A stretch of 64,000 nucleotides of DNA, from NCBI GenBank assembly GCA_965243095.1, contig OZ251530.1, forward strand, positions 2,852,001 through 2,916,000. Reading direction: 5' to 3'. Under the pieces are notes generated by a model. That model ran no database searches and had not been told where the DNA came from. It saw only the letters and a program-made list of their open reading frames with translations. This document shows, piece by piece, positions 38,101 to 44,705 of the stretch (positions are counted from its first letter, which is position 1; each line of letters opens with the position of its first letter). The DNA is from VXYL01 sp965243095. GTDB taxonomy: Bacteria; Pseudomonadota; Gammaproteobacteria; Pseudomonadales; Azotimanducaceae. Both the position numbers and the translations under genes were made by a program.

Positions 38101-38657
38101 CGCGCCAAGGCGTCCACGTTGCGCTCGCTGGCTTGCGCCATGGTTAGGCGCAAGCGCAGGAACTCCTTTTCTTGCTCGCTGTCGCTGGCGGCGATGGCGC
38201 GCTGGTACCACTCCGCGGCGCTTTGGGCGTCGCCTTTCGCATCCAACAGGCGGCCTTTGAGCAGCAGGCCGTCGGCGGTTTCCACGGCGGCCAGCGCTTC
38301 GTCCGTGGCCGCGAGGGCGGCGTCCGGGTCGCCGTGCCGCCACAGCACATGGGCGATGAGCAGCCGCGTGTTGGCGAGTTCCCGCGGCGGCCGGTCGGCC
38401 CGATTGGCGAAGACGCGCAGCCGCCCCAGCGTGCGGTTGATGCCGTCTTCGGTGAGGATCGCTTCGTCGTACAGCGCCGCGATGCGCTCGACGTCCAAGC
38501 GTTCGGCATCGCGGTGGTGGCGCAACGCCTCGGCCAACGCCGAGGCGGCGAACGCCGGCGCCGCGCAAGCGAGGGCGGCGGCCAAGGCGAGAAGGCGCAA
38601 GCCAAACCCGTTGTCGGACAAAGTGCGCCGACCAGCGGCCGGCACTGCCTCGGTCAT
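32106..38657 (-). CDS. Very large exported TPR protein
   Basis: 2183 residues from the ATG at 38657; a TTG at 38684, three bases after the upstream stop, is an alternative. The signal peptide is LRLLALAAALACAAPAFAAS. Nearly the whole length is degenerate TPR-like helical hairpins. Examples are TRLLIAHVLWRHGDPDAALA, AAVALGILGHPAKALSIYQA, DNLLLMADLMKNAGRRDEA and YRDELAHVLLQLDERGAAEQ, plus GRGDLAGAGRAFDRIDDITG. No enzymatic motif was found. Such length is unusual for a TPR protein and suggests a periplasmic scaffold. It follows the TlpA-like gene with a 30-base gap and is probably co-transcribed with it. Confidence 0.88.
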   Translation of the reverse strand: MTEAVPAAGRRTLSDNGFGLRLLALAAALACAAPAFAASALAEALRHHRDAERLDVERIAALYDEAILTEDGINRTLGRLRVFANRADRPPRELANTRLLIAHVLWRHGDPDAALAATDEALAAVETADGLLLKGRLLDAKGDAQSAAEWYQRAIAASDSEQEKEFLRLRLTMAQASERNVDALARLASEGDAAYRNRAAVALGILGHPAKALSIYQAAEGFGAPFRQHIRLAEWAIAAADWPRAQAEAWRAFDAAGPRANALYALAILVEAHRGGDALGDLLAAIDERMGNSAPETAPDAVSRARDLARTRVDLLIETQRYDEAIGFYQAADQSVDIAARRRLVQLYEAAGRPADMVAEYRRLMRAEPHTVAWYGGLAGHHMNMASEEEALAVWSALETANAERLDVLLEGGERMIEMGFVEPAVAMIERHMAGAGESAPALLFVFEARFARGRNDEALAALQRLEAILPPGDGAVRDLADAYERMNKPARAVRLLEALRDAKGGLGYDERMRLAWLYSVANRKADALAAWRELWLDVKSAARRSLAEDQLMLLAAELNVLADVAVELEDKLYLGEADRNEMNLLVRIYTEVGDSLSATEIIDAYAAQSGTGEAERLRRLGQVYRMVADHDAYDRVLRQLVRVDAENELEHVQNIVLNMLAHDLAEDSDERFGEIQRWLGRLRAFDEQSVSGEFEAGILSLGGFSDEAIASYRRALVEQPENSDNLLLMADLMKNAGRRDEAVALLQYAAEHAADDNAFVVAVDGIINMIGARAFDEELTPGLQATFRWTHRVILERVTGRDDKFYLYRLLADIAQEIGDTEGEFLALENALSQAGLRRPAVLRELVTLATPNTGFGGFSTGGGDAERHLIHGRRLIGLRQALPPEVYIDLGGVLLGRGDLAGAGRAFDRIDDITGLIDVDKTKADLLHDAGHAQQALVHYNRALNVNRDNLSLLARTAMLREAQGQDDVANRLYWRGLDAVLRAQAITKPAVRPGAGRSPMAMLGLGPDTSVTREYRNYFECLAQGFLITWPENRANARDRLQPLYVLIDDAAAAVAQERPQVGEDGPVGTDGPPAIVEFPRLYRATEFARRVAQRTGGDIGQSLEDHIDAALVNFQASEQAPAAAPETPLLRRQLALAEQGDDFGLVVRLAKLLGDEATLEERFAARIAAGKVREGLAYAWHLLTPPAFERLARSVLPTLRDDEAGLLSLIGESTDLVLEMEERLGVDVVSADVLPTLLTSRAAQTLASSPRAYRSAEGFWRYAQAKLDLDGQVAFMARTAAGPANPSLDRQLGEMFTDLVAKPLNADQQAAVLEAANTMLAKMDDTTSPFGRMNVAAMFLATPHPDSRPALYELAASWQRRASLPLENMAATIRELHEGTPDVGFRALLRLTQAGLWRAGYYFGPQEGLDARFAGERERFFDRLRSGEAVDAEIARSVYDMEFPGFNAPTREQAALLRDLVAAFPDDSRYRDELAHVLLQLDERGAAEQALVAFVERDKRAEFARAGLYFHYLEEGRYGAALALATDGGTDLRDPTVIDDLVRKAQAPNRGQWGSGLRIFQHLYPKPIGRGYSFWSKPVERGIGQLRALAAPSGNDAPGATAQDAPGVAAQSEELPNVLRGVWRGALLPGDDSSPRFLGPAATTQLLATRLAADGDGFALYYPGAGGVRIGDILDADSDAAEDALLFDALAQLPESAAELDLYTRALAPKARRTAGNLYQFLADALAAGETSEQLARELDSALREDRIGEHEFAVWMMLRENQDAALPAALHEAFAARFAQIDEPTVLELLLAARLHAKSDAKQEAATYYSAVAARLNHHDEFADAARSFSLSDNDLIDCAALIAEVAKRLPEAAPEWARGVLALFRPLVAHPTTDAYFHALALKGFGEVLPPAEAIQAAAGLVAETSPLAPPLKPHDAHRAIELLRLQAKAGETEAALATLRTVVAAPAPVADEELRNRPMAAYRLPALYGLSSSREDVGALATLMTERERVFPSSGPDAWPAAAQWTRAAAEALLRWFDETDDETARTRIADALLLCALQLQQGGEADAARQVVTALAEQATGAKNEADPATLRNIALLTLRSGQPLPPTMAEQVLSQGTLTAAQEVALLQALANAGEPEAALQMGRLADQGNSAPLLRALLSLAEARGDAAYAADLTARLTTTENARRRLGVDPTG

Positions 38658-38687
38658 TGCAGCGGGGCGCTGCGAACCCGCCAAGGG

Positions 38688-39722
38688 TCAGTCGTCCAAC
38701 AGCGACGCCAAGGTATCGGACACGGCCTCGCCGCGCAGGTGGCGGGCCACCGTCTTGCCGTCGGCGTCGACCAGGAAGTTCGCGGGAATGCCGCGCACGC
38801 GGTACATCTTGGCCACCGGGCTGCCGAACGCTTGGTTGTCCGAGACGTTCAGCCAACGCACGGCGTAATCGTCCACGGACGCCTTCCGCCACGCTTCCGC
38901 GTCCTCGTCCAAATTGACGGCGAGGATCTCGAAGCCCTTGTCCCGATAGCGTTGATAGGCCGTCTTCAGATGCGGAATCTCGGCGATGCACGGCCCGCAC
39001 CAAGACGCCCAGAACTCCACCAACGTGTACTTGTTCTCGCGCAGCACGTCCGCCAGCCGCACCTCGTCCCCGCTGAGCGCCGCGGCATGGAAATCCTTGA
39101 TGGCGTGCGCCGTGGCGGCGTCCCGGGCGTCCAGCACGGCGTTGATGAGCGCCACGTTGGCGTCTTCTTCGCCGAGCGTCGCGGCCAGCTGCTCCAAGGC
39201 GGCCAACTGCTCGGCGTTCTCGGTGTCGCGCCACGCGCCGGTGCGATCCAGCCAACCTTCGCGCAGCGCCAAAACCCGCGCCACCGGGTCTTCGTGGTGG
39301 AGGTAGATGTCGCGCAACCGCTCGCTGCCGGGCGAACCGCCGTCAGCGCCCACCAGCGCGTGGTAGCGCCCGCCGCGGAACGTCAACCGCCCGTCGGCGG
39401 CGACCCCCAGCCGATGCTCGCCGCCCGGCTCCACGATGCCGCGCCCCACAGCCTCGCCATCGCCGCCGTGGACGGCGAAATCCAAACACACCGGCGTGTC
39501 CAGCGACGCCCGCAGCGTGGCGCGGCCGTTCTCGATAAAGGCGATGTCCAGCACCTCGAAGGCGTCTTGCCCGCTCGGATGCGCATGGCCGAACTCCAAC
39601 AGCTCCCCTTCGTAGGCGTGCAACCCGTCCGCCACGATGGTGGCCGGCGCCGGGCTCGCCGCCGCGAACGCCGCCGCCAAGCCGGCGACGACCACGCCAA
39701 CTCCCTTGTACACCTTCGCCAT
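38688..39722 (-). CDS. TlpA-like thioredoxin-fold protein, exported
   Basis: 344 residues from the ATG at 39722, with GAGGAGAGAG upstream; an ATG at 39743 is also in frame. A signal peptide (VGVVVAGLAAAFAAASPAPA) leads into a beta-rich domain (about 30-150), a helical linker, and a C-terminal thioredoxin domain with WASWCGPC, PHLKTAYQRYRDKGFEILAV and cis-Pro IPANFLVD. The family works as periplasmic thiol-disulfide reductants. The overall plan (N-terminal beta domain plus thioredoxin domain) resembles 59589-60845. It precedes the giant TPR gene, which suggests a joint envelope role. Confidence 0.92.
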   Translation of the reverse strand: MAKVYKGVGVVVAGLAAAFAAASPAPATIVADGLHAYEGELLEFGHAHPSGQDAFEVLDIAFIENGRATLRASLDTPVCLDFAVHGGDGEAVGRGIVEPGGEHRLGVAADGRLTFRGGRYHALVGADGGSPGSERLRDIYLHHEDPVARVLALREGWLDRTGAWRDTENAEQLAALEQLAATLGEEDANVALINAVLDARDAATAHAIKDFHAAALSGDEVRLADVLRENKYTLVEFWASWCGPCIAEIPHLKTAYQRYRDKGFEILAVNLDEDAEAWRKASVDDYAVRWLNVSDNQAFGSPVAKMYRVRGIPANFLVDADGKTVARHLRGEAVSDTLASLLDD

Positions 39723-39847
39723 GACTCTCTCCTCAGTGGCCATGCCCGCAATGGTAACGCCTAGGGCGCTGTTGTGTGCCCGGCGCACCAACGCGCCAAG
39801 CGATGGGGTAAACTCCAACCATCAAATCACCACGCAGGAACGGAGCG

Positions 39848-40147
39848 ATGAAGCAGCGGGTTCTGGAACAGGCGCGAAGCACCGTGGATGGCTTCCTGCA
39901 CCGCCAGTGCGCGGACACCACGCTCGGGGTGCTGTCGGTGAACCCGGAGGTGAACGGCTACGGCGAGGACGTCCTCTTGATACGCTTCACCTACGACGAC
40001 AGCAACGGCGCCAAGGGCCTTCCCGACTCGTTGGCTCAGATCAAGCTGATAGGTCGTTTGCGTACCGAACTCCAAGGCGAGGACATCGAGGCGTTCCCCG
40101 TCGTCTCGTTCATCGCCGAATCGGAGGTCGGGAAAGAGCCGGAGTAG
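39848..40147 (+). CDS. Small hypothetical protein paired with a HEPN-domain gene
   Basis: 99 residues; the ATG at 39848 is preceded by AGGAACGGAG. Conserved-looking segments are VLSVNPEVNGYGEDVLLIRF and LQGEDIEAFPVVSFIAESE. No signal peptide or membrane segment. It ends six bases before the HEPN-domain gene, so they are co-transcribed. By position and size it could be the antitoxin or nucleic-acid-binding partner of the HEPN protein (inference from context only). I do not recognise a named family. Confidence 0.75.
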   Translation: MKQRVLEQARSTVDGFLHRQCADTTLGVLSVNPEVNGYGEDVLLIRFTYDDSNGAKGLPDSLAQIKLIGRLRTELQGEDIEAFPVVSFIAESEVGKEPE

Positions 40148-40153
40148 CGCGTC

Positions 40154-40624
40154 ATGCCGCCCGAACACCTCCTGCAGATCGCCACCGACCTCGCGGAAGT
40201 CAATCCCCGCCGGCCGCGGCGAGCGGATCTGTGCCGTGCCGTCAGCACCGCGTACTACGCCATGTTCCATTGTCTGGCGCGCACTTGTGCGGACCGTCTG
40301 GCGGGCCGTGCAGGTACGGTCGGCAGTCGGTCGATGTGGCGGCGGGTGTACCGTGCGCCGGATCACAGGCAGGCAAAGAGGCGGTGTGAGAACATGCCGT
40401 CGTCGTTCCCCGACGAAGTGCGGGAATTCGGTTATGTGTTCGCAACGCTGCAGGACAAGCGCCATTTCGCGGACTACGACCCGGATTACCGGGTCGGCAA
40501 ATCCGAAGTGATCGCGGACATCCACCGTGCCCGAACCGCCATCGATCGCTTCCTCGCGACCCCCGCCAACGTCCGCCGCGACTTCGCGCTCCATGTGCTG
40601 ACGAAGGTGCGGGCGGATGGTTGA
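40154..40624 (+). CDS. HEPN domain-containing protein
   Basis: 156 residues. The N-terminal segment RRADLCRAVSTAYYAMFHCL is characteristic of HEPN proteins (helix with AYYAMFH). The rest is helical, with DEVREFGYVFATLQDKRHFA and DIHRARTAIDRFLATP. HEPN domains often act as RNases in toxin-antitoxin or defence modules. A clear catalytic R-x4-6-H pair is not obvious here, so activity is uncertain. It follows the 99-residue gene by six bases. A central Arg-rich patch (SRSMWRRVYRAPDHRQAKRR) is unusual. Confidence 0.82.
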   Translation: MPPEHLLQIATDLAEVNPRRPRRADLCRAVSTAYYAMFHCLARTCADRLAGRAGTVGSRSMWRRVYRAPDHRQAKRRCENMPSSFPDEVREFGYVFATLQDKRHFADYDPDYRVGKSEVIADIHRARTAIDRFLATPANVRRDFALHVLTKVRADG

Positions 40625-40677
40625 ACCGGGGGGCTCGGCGTCGCGCTAACTTAGAAAACGCGCCCGTCCGTGTGCCC

Positions 40678-41235
40678 TCAAACATGGGCCTTGCGCGGCG
40701 CCGCCAGCACGCGGCGCAGCATCGGCTCGAAGTGCGCTAGCGGCAGCGTGTCGTAGGCGGGGTCGAAGGACGCCTGATCCCACTTTTGGCAGAAGTCCAC
40801 GCAGGCTTGGTAGTGGGGGTGGTCGCGGTGGCGTTGCCGGGCGTTGCGGTCGCCGCCGGTGTGGTGGAAGTAGTAGTAGCCCTGAAACAGGCCGTGGTGC
40901 CGCACCACCCAGTGGTTGCGGGCGCTCACGAAGGGCCGCAGGATGGCCGCCGCCACCTCGCTGTGGTTGTCCGGCGCGACGGGGTCGCCGACGTCGTGCA
41001 GCAGGGCGCACACCACGGTTTCCTCGTCCGCCCCGTCGCGCGCGGCGCGGGTGGCGGTTTGCAGCGAGTGCGTGTAGCGGTCCACCTGATAGCCCAGACG
41101 GTCGCCCCGCAGGCGTTGCAGCAGGGCGATCAGCGCGTCCGGCAGCGTGCGTCGGGTGGCGGCGTAGAGGCGCTCGAGGTGCGCGTATTCCTCGGCGGTG
41201 CCGTCTTCCATGCGCGTGAACGCAACGGTCTTCAT
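40678..41235 (-). CDS. HD-domain protein
   Basis: 185 residues from the ATG at 41235, with GAGAG just upstream. The metal-binding HD pattern is visible: DRYTHSLQTATRA, CALLHDVGD, APDNHSEVAA and WVVRHHGLF, with His/His-Asp/His spacing typical of the superfamily. Most HD proteins are phosphohydrolases. A subset (PhnZ, myo-inositol oxygenase) are diiron oxygenases, and the extra histidines (RHHGLF, YYFHHTGG) make that alternative worth keeping. No signal peptide. It converges with the HEPN gene. Confidence 0.87.
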   Translation of the reverse strand: MKTVAFTRMEDGTAEEYAHLERLYAATRRTLPDALIALLQRLRGDRLGYQVDRYTHSLQTATRAARDGADEETVVCALLHDVGDPVAPDNHSEVAAAILRPFVSARNHWVVRHHGLFQGYYYFHHTGGDRNARQRHRDHPHYQACVDFCQKWDQASFDPAYDTLPLAHFEPMLRRVLAAPRKAHV

Positions 41236-41368
41236 CTCTCGTTGGCCGCCCGGCTGTCGGCGAATCACCAGCCGACAGCCTACTGGAAGATCAGGCGTGG
41301 GTGAGTTCCCGCCGCAGTAAAAGGCGCGCCGCCACCTTCACGGTTGTCGGTGCGCCCACCGTGGTCGG

Positions 41369-41866
41369 TCAGTCGCCGCTGCTGCCGGGCGGAAACTCGC
41401 AGACCAGGTTTGAGGCGGTGATGCCTGTTCCGCTACCTGTAATGTCGATACTGGCGGTGTCATGGTTGGGGACCGCCGGATCGTCGGAACCCCGCGTGCA
41501 GCTGATGGTGACGGTGCCGGTGTGGTACACCGGGTTCCCATCCGCGTCATCCGCCAATCTGGCTTTGTAGTTCAAGTCAAACGGCCCCGACGCGGTGCTG
41601 GGATAGCAATCGAAGTACTGATTGTGCAAACCCTTGGCTAGCGTACGCCACGTCTCCATTCCGCATTCGACCTGCAGTTCCCCCGCCGGGGTGAAGTTGT
41701 GGTTGCGGCTCACCGGCACCTCGGGCGTAGTGGTGGTGTTGGTCACCCCCACTGGGAAGTGATAGTCCGGCACCGTTGGGGGAATGGCGATCGCGCCGGT
41801 GGCAATCACCAGCGCCGCGACGGCGACCACGACCAAGCGCGTCTTGATGTGCTTCAGTTTTTCCAC
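41369..41866 (-). CDS. Small secreted protein, tandem paralogue A
   Basis: 165 residues from the GTG at 41866, with GGAGG eight bases upstream. The signal peptide is IKTRLVVVAVAALVIATGAIA. The mature part has four cysteines (QVECGME, YFDCYPS, TISCTRG, LVCEFPP) and short beta-like stretches around FDLNYKARLADDADGNPVYH and TGTVTISC, suggesting a disulfide-bonded beta domain. I do not recognise the family. It is about half identical by eye to paralogue B. Its promoter is preceded by a 16-G tract. Confidence 0.82.
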   Translation of the reverse strand: MEKLKHIKTRLVVVAVAALVIATGAIAIPPTVPDYHFPVGVTNTTTTPEVPVSRNHNFTPAGELQVECGMETWRTLAKGLHNQYFDCYPSTASGPFDLNYKARLADDADGNPVYHTGTVTISCTRGSDDPAVPNHDTASIDITGSGTGITASNLVCEFPPGSSGD

Positions 41867-41906
41867 GGTTCCATCCTCCGTTGAGGTTGAAGTTGACTGA
41901 CGGCGA

Positions 41907-41936
41907 ATTTTGGTGCCCGCCGGCTCTCGCTGTCAA
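41907..41936 (-). promoter_or_regulatory. Predicted promoter of secreted paralogue A
   Basis: On the minus strand, TTGACA (41936-41931) and CAAAAT (41912-41907) are 18 bases apart, about 40 bases before the GTG. The same -35 and spacing occur in front of paralogue B. Confidence 0.6.
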
Positions 41937-41951
41937 GGGCTTGACGCGCGC

Positions 41952-41967
41952 GGGGGGGGGGGGGGGG
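41952..41967. repeat. 16-base homopolymeric G tract next to a promoter
   Basis: Sixteen consecutive G on the plus strand, 15 bases upstream of the -35 box of paralogue A. The corresponding place in unit B has only GGGGG. Long G or C tracts are classical slipped-strand sites; assembly error is the main alternative. Confidence 0.85.
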
Positions 41968-42214
41968 TCATAACATGCTGATTTGCAAAGATATTTTCAC
42001 ACATGGTGGCGAAACCTAGGCTAACGCGCACCCCGCCGCGTCACGTTGCGAAGCGTGTGTTCCGTCACCGAACCACTCGGCGCGGTTCGTGCGGGCTGCG
42101 CCACCACCCCGCCGCCGTGGAGACGGCGGCGTTGGATCAAGCGTGGACGAGTTTCCGTCGCAGTGGGAGGCGCACCACCACCTTCACGGTTGTCGGTGCG
42201 CCCACCGTCGTCGG

Positions 42215-42718
42215 TCAGCCGCTGCCGTCGTCGGCCTGCGGCGGATATTCGCAGGTCGCGGCTGAGGCGGTGATGGAAGTTCCGCTACCGTTCAAAGTGA
42301 CATTGGCGCCGATTGCGGTGCCTGGGGGCGGCGGAATTTCCATACTCCGCGGGCAGTCAATGGTGACGGTGCCGGTGTGGTACACCGCGTTCCCGTTCGC
42401 GTCATCCGCCAATCGGGCCTTGTACGTCAAGTCAAACGAACCCGTCGCGGTGCTAGGGTAGCAATGGAAGTACTGGACGTGCCAACTCTTGGCAATCTTG
42501 CGCCACGCGTACCCTCCGCATTCGGTTTCGACTTGCCCTTCCGGGTAACCGGTGCCTTGCGCGGGCGTCGTGGTGTTGTTGATCACCCCCGTCTGGAAGT
42601 GAAATTGCGGCGGGCTTTGGGCCAGCGTCAGCTTGGTGCCAAGCGCGCCGGTGGCAATCACCAGCGCCGCAACTGCGACAGCGCACAAGCGCGTCTTGAT
42701 GTGTTTCGCGATCTCCAA
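42215..42718 (-). CDS. Small secreted protein, tandem paralogue B
   Basis: 167 residues from the TTG at 42718, with GGAGG eight bases upstream, the same spacing as the GTG of paralogue A. The signal peptide is IKTRLCAVAVAALVIATGAL. The four-cysteine pattern is conserved (ETECGGY, YFHCYPS, TIDCPRS, ATCEYPP), and the core FDLTYKARLADDANGNAVYH matches paralogue A almost exactly. The N-terminal third and the region between the third and fourth cysteines have diverged. Function unknown; probably periplasmic or exported. Confidence 0.82.
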   Translation of the reverse strand: MEIAKHIKTRLCAVAVAALVIATGALGTKLTLAQSPPQFHFQTGVINNTTTPAQGTGYPEGQVETECGGYAWRKIAKSWHVQYFHCYPSTATGSFDLTYKARLADDANGNAVYHTGTVTIDCPRSMEIPPPPGTAIGANVTLNGSGTSITASAATCEYPPQADDGSG

Positions 42719-42755
42719 GATCCATCCTCCCTCAAGTTGAAATGGCTAAGAGGTG

Positions 42756-42785
42756 ACTTTGCCACCAGCCGGCTCTCGTTGTCAA
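42756..42785 (-). promoter_or_regulatory. Predicted promoter of secreted paralogue B
   Basis: On the minus strand, TTGACA (42785-42780) and CAAAGT (42761-42756) are 18 bases apart, aligned with the promoter of paralogue A. There is no long G tract upstream. Confidence 0.6.
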
Positions 42786-43007
42786 GGGTGGCTTGACGCT
42801 GGGGGCCTTTCTCAAGGTGCCGTGCGAGGCCGGAGGGGATCATTCGCAACATACTGATTTTACGCCGATATTTTCACATTTGGTGGAATAACTTGGGCGA
42901 ACGCGCACCCGGCCGCGTCGCGCTGCGAAGCGTGTGTCCCGTCACCGAACCGGCCGGCGCTGTTTCGTGGATAATCGAATACGACAATGCGAAAGCAAAG
43001 GGCAACA

Positions 43008-44672
43008 ATGGGTCGCGTGCTTGCAGCAACGCGTTGGACCATGTGCGTCGCGGGTTTGCTTGTGGCGGTGGCGATCACAGGTGCCTTGTGGCTGTGGTCG
43101 CGCCAATCCACAACCCCCGCAACACCTAACAACGGCGCACCCGCTGAACGTCCGCCATCGATCCTCGTCGATGCCGTAGCACCGCCTCGTCAGGATGCCG
43201 AAGGCGAGCACCCGGTGGTGCGCTTGGCGCGTCGCTCCCCGCAGGAGGCGTGGCAGGCGGCCATGGCGCTGCCGGAGTCGCCTGAGCGTGAACGCCTGCG
43301 GAGGTTCGTCGCGGTGCGATGGGTGGAGCGGGCGCCGAGCCAAGCCTTGGCCGCGTTCGAGGCGACGGACGAGACCCGGATGCCGACCAAGTGGATGTTT
43401 GAGATGTTGGCCCGGTGGATGGCGGTGGACGAGGAGTCGGCGTTGGACTGGGCGGCTGCCACGGCGGCCGGCCGTCCCCTTGTGCTGATGGCGGGCGCCA
43501 TCGACTGGCTCTTGGATCACGCCCGGGCACCGGAGGCGGCCCTCGCCTCCGCGGAGCGAATGTTGCGACGCTGGGCTCGGCGCGATCCCGCTGCCGCGTG
43601 GGACGCGGCGTCGGCGGACAGGTTGGCGGGGCACACGGATGTCTTGCTGCGCGGCGTGGCCGAGGTCTGGTTTGCGCAAGACCCCCACGGCGCGCTGGAC
43701 GCGGCGATCGCCGACAACGAGTGGCAGATCATGCGTGAGCAGTGGATCGTGGACATCGCGGCGGGGTGGGCGCGGATAGCACCCCGCGAAGCCGCGGATT
43801 GGGTGCTCGGGCTGCCCCAGTCCTCGCGCGATGATCGCCTGTTGGCAGCGATTCACGCGCCGCTCGCCGTTGCCGCGCCGGACGAGGCGCTCGCGTTTGT
43901 GGGCAAACTGGACGATGGCGAGGCGCATGCCATGTACTACCGGCCCATTCACAAGCAGCAGCTACTCCTGCTTCTTGGGGACGATCCGCACGTCTTGGCG
44001 GAGTGGCTTTCTCGGCAGCCAGACGAGAATCTGCGGATCAGCCAAGCTGGATCGATCGCGAGGTCGTTTCTGAACACCGATCCCGAGTACGCCTTGGAGT
44101 GGGCGCTCGGACTGTCCGCGAAGGAATCGGGGAAGGCGCTGGAGGTCGTCGTCCGGGCCATTGCGGAACAGGATCCCGATCGTGCAGAAGACATCGTGCT
44201 CAGCGTGTCCGAATCGGACGCGCAAGTCGATGCAGCGGCGACCTTTTTGGCGGACTGGGCTTGGCGACGGCGTCAACCCGCGGCGGCTTACCAGTGGGCG
44301 GTCGAAAATCTGTCGTCCACTGTTCTTCGAGAAGTGAACGGTGGGTTTTTCTGGGTTTGGGCGATGAGGGACCCTACCGACGCACTGTCCGCATTGGGTG
44401 GCGTTGCGGACGCGGACCACAGCGTTGCCGCTCACACCTTGAAGGGTATGGTCTTTGCAATCGGCATTGACGAAACGCCAGAGCAGCTACGCGAGCGAAT
44501 GGTGGCGCTTGAACGCCTTTACCAAGACCTCATGAGCGTCGCGCCGGAGCCCCCCAGTCCCAATGGCGACTTGCCTACCTATAGGCTCTACTACTATTGG
44601 AAGGACATCGATCCCGTGCGAGCGGCAAAATACAAAGAACGGGCGGAGCGCTACGACGGGCCGACGTTGTAG
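43008..44672 (+). CDS. Membrane-anchored helical-repeat protein, function unknown
   Basis: 554 residues from the ATG at 43008, with AAAGGG five bases upstream; an ATG at 42987 would add seven residues. A single N-terminal helix (MCVAGLLVAVAITGALWLW) is followed by repeated helical units built around a conserved pattern of Ala-x-x-Trp and Asp-Pro. Examples are SPQEAWQAAMALPESPERER, MAVDEESALDWAAATAAG, APREAADWVLGLPQSSRDDR and DPEYALEWALGLSAKESGKA. This resembles TPR-like or HEAT-like scaffolds, but I do not recognise a named family. Probably periplasmic. It converges with the VWA gene 34 bases away. Confidence 0.82.
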   Translation: MGRVLAATRWTMCVAGLLVAVAITGALWLWSRQSTTPATPNNGAPAERPPSILVDAVAPPRQDAEGEHPVVRLARRSPQEAWQAAMALPESPERERLRRFVAVRWVERAPSQALAAFEATDETRMPTKWMFEMLARWMAVDEESALDWAAATAAGRPLVLMAGAIDWLLDHARAPEAALASAERMLRRWARRDPAAAWDAASADRLAGHTDVLLRGVAEVWFAQDPHGALDAAIADNEWQIMREQWIVDIAAGWARIAPREAADWVLGLPQSSRDDRLLAAIHAPLAVAAPDEALAFVGKLDDGEAHAMYYRPIHKQQLLLLLGDDPHVLAEWLSRQPDENLRISQAGSIARSFLNTDPEYALEWALGLSAKESGKALEVVVRAIAEQDPDRAEDIVLSVSESDAQVDAAATFLADWAWRRRQPAAAYQWAVENLSSTVLREVNGGFFWVWAMRDPTDALSALGGVADADHSVAAHTLKGMVFAIGIDETPEQLRERMVALERLYQDLMSVAPEPPSPNGDLPTYRLYYYWKDIDPVRAAKYKERAERYDGPTL

Positions 44673-44705
44673 GAGCGCTTGGCCGCCCACAGCGACCGCG
44701 CCCGT

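Larger units (their letters stand above)
41299..42960. repeat. Tandem duplication of about 0.8 kb carrying two paralogous secreted-protein genes
   Basis: Unit A is about 41299-42085 and unit B about 42139-42960. Matching landmarks include a downstream block (CACCTTCACGGTTGTCGGTG at 41334 and 42180), the coding regions, the -35 region (TGTCAAGGG on the plus strand) and an AT-richer upstream block (GATATTTTCACA at about 41990 and 42870). A block reading GCGAAGCGTGTGT, then CCGTCACCGAACC, is also shared. Identity is partial, so the duplication is not recent. Confidence 0.8.

Noticed and set aside
34105..39255. 1716-residue frame overlapping the giant TPR gene
   Set aside because: Arg/Ala/Pro-rich shadow in an alternative frame of the TPR gene; no signal peptide or motif.
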